Source: Luteimonas rhizosphaericola (lineage in GTDB: Bacteria > Pseudomonadota > Gammaproteobacteria > Xanthomonadales > Xanthomonadaceae). From it: a DNA stretch of 64,000 nucleotides. Location of the stretch: the NCBI RefSeq assembly GCF_029888045.1, contig NZ_JARXRN010000020.1, positions 483,051-547,050 of the forward strand, written 5' to 3'. Shown here piece by piece: positions 63,762 through 64,000 of this stretch. Below the pieces are notes generated by a model. That model saw only the letters and a program-made list of their open reading frames with translations, ran no database searches and was not told the DNA's origin. A program made the position numbers and the translations under genes. Positions within the stretch are counted from its first letter, which is position 1. Each line of letters starts with the position of its first letter.

Positions 63762-63790
63762 ATTATGAAACCTTCACGGCCTGGATGCAA
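63762..63790 (-). promoter_or_regulatory. S10 operon promoter
   Basis: Minus strand TTGCAT (63790-63785), exactly 17 nt, then CATAAT (63767-63762). Best sigma-70 match upstream of rpsJ; it predicts a leader of about 320 nt. Confidence 0.8.
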
Positions 63791-63976
63791 GCGTTGGCTG
63801 CATCTTTTCCGCAACCGCCGAACGGGCGCCTCGGCCCCCGCCCCGCGGGGATGGGCCCGCGGCCTCAGCGACGCCCCGGCAGCTCACCGGGACCCGCCGG
63901 AGACCCCACTTCGCGCTGTTCACTCCGGCCCTACGGCCTTCGCGGCCCCGCCTGCGCGGGGACGATCTTCCACCAG

Positions 63977-63999
63977 CCGGGCGCGCGGTGCGCGCCCGG
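63977..63999. repeat. 10-bp GC palindrome at the window edge
   Basis: CCGGGCGCGC-GGT-GCGCGCCCGG is perfect. It may be a terminator stem of a gene outside the window or a simple GC palindrome; flanking sequence is missing. Confidence 0.5.
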
Positions 64000-64000
64000 G

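Larger units (their letters stand above)
63435..64000 (-). other. S10 operon leader and upstream region
   Basis: 566 nt without a recognised gene. It contains the S10 promoter (63762-63790), an attenuator-like terminator (63551-63583) and, at the right edge, hairpins 63946-63951/63956-63961 and 63977-63986/63990-63999. The last could be the end of a gene beyond the window. No tuf, fus or rpsG sequence is visible. Confidence 0.6.

Overview
The window is a high-GC stretch of a gammaproteobacterial chromosome. Gene content and order (rpsP-rimM-trmD-rplS, ffh/ypjD, murJ/rpsT, ribF-ileS-lspA-ispH, rplU-rpmA-obgE, typA, and an S10-spc-alpha cluster without rpmJ between secY and rpsM) point to the Xanthomonadaceae/Lysobacteraceae, in the Lysobacter-Luteimonas-Xanthomonas neighbourhood. 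This is inferred from protein character and synteny; no search was possible. Most of the window is housekeeping. I found no CRISPR array, prophage, insertion sequence, toxin-antitoxin pair or defence island, and no clear-cut unknown multi-gene system.

Layout. 1-7.0 kb: 3' end of katG, hslR, the rpsP-rimM-trmD-rplS operon (minus strand), a class IV aminotransferase, a secreted protein of unknown function with an internal duplication, and ffh. 7.2-13.5 kb: ypjD, a cysteine-synthase-like PLP enzyme, an aspartyl/asparaginyl-hydroxylase-like oxygenase, radA, a GMC oxidoreductase and tRNA-Thr(CGT). 13.7-16.2 kb: several small proteins and ispH. 16.3-18.6 kb: a three-gene iron-uptake-associated module (DUF3325, PepSY, DUF3649) behind a Fur-like site, lying between ispH and lspA. 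18.6-24.7 kb: lspA, ileS, ribF and murJ. 24.8-27.4 kb: rpsT, obgE, rpmA and rplU. 27.4-34.3 kb: a LysR regulator facing an aldo/keto reductase, PhzF-like protein, quinone-oxidoreductase-like protein, YczE-like membrane protein and FadH. 34.7-37.1 kb: a SleB-type hydrolase and prpE. 37.2-41.1 kb: two polytopic GT-C-like proteins and a family-2 glycosyltransferase, a small glycan-modification module of mixed base composition. 41.1-48.7 kb: mdh, an aminotransferase, ppiB, typA-thpR, class II DAHP synthase and dsbB. 48.9-63.4 kb: the complete S10-spc-alpha ribosomal cluster, 27 genes all on the minus strand from rpsJ to rplQ, followed upstream by a long leader.

The most noteworthy signals are regulatory. 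The S10 leader has a good promoter (TTGCAT-17-CATAAT) and, 117 nt before rpsJ, a textbook intrinsic terminator: a 10-bp stem, GAAA loop and U-tract. This looks like a transcription attenuator. Several spacers inside the ribosomal operons are unusually long (about 145-440 nt) and carry tandem perfect GC-rich hairpins, often directly after the preceding stop codon. Two also contain good -10 elements, so the cluster may be transcriptionally segmented. The facing LysR/aldo-keto reductase genes are separated by two adjacent inverted repeats that look like operators.

Starts were chosen from family length, start codon and Shine-Dalgarno position; alternatives are given where they matter. Long open frames antisense to real genes are abundant because of the base composition and were left out.
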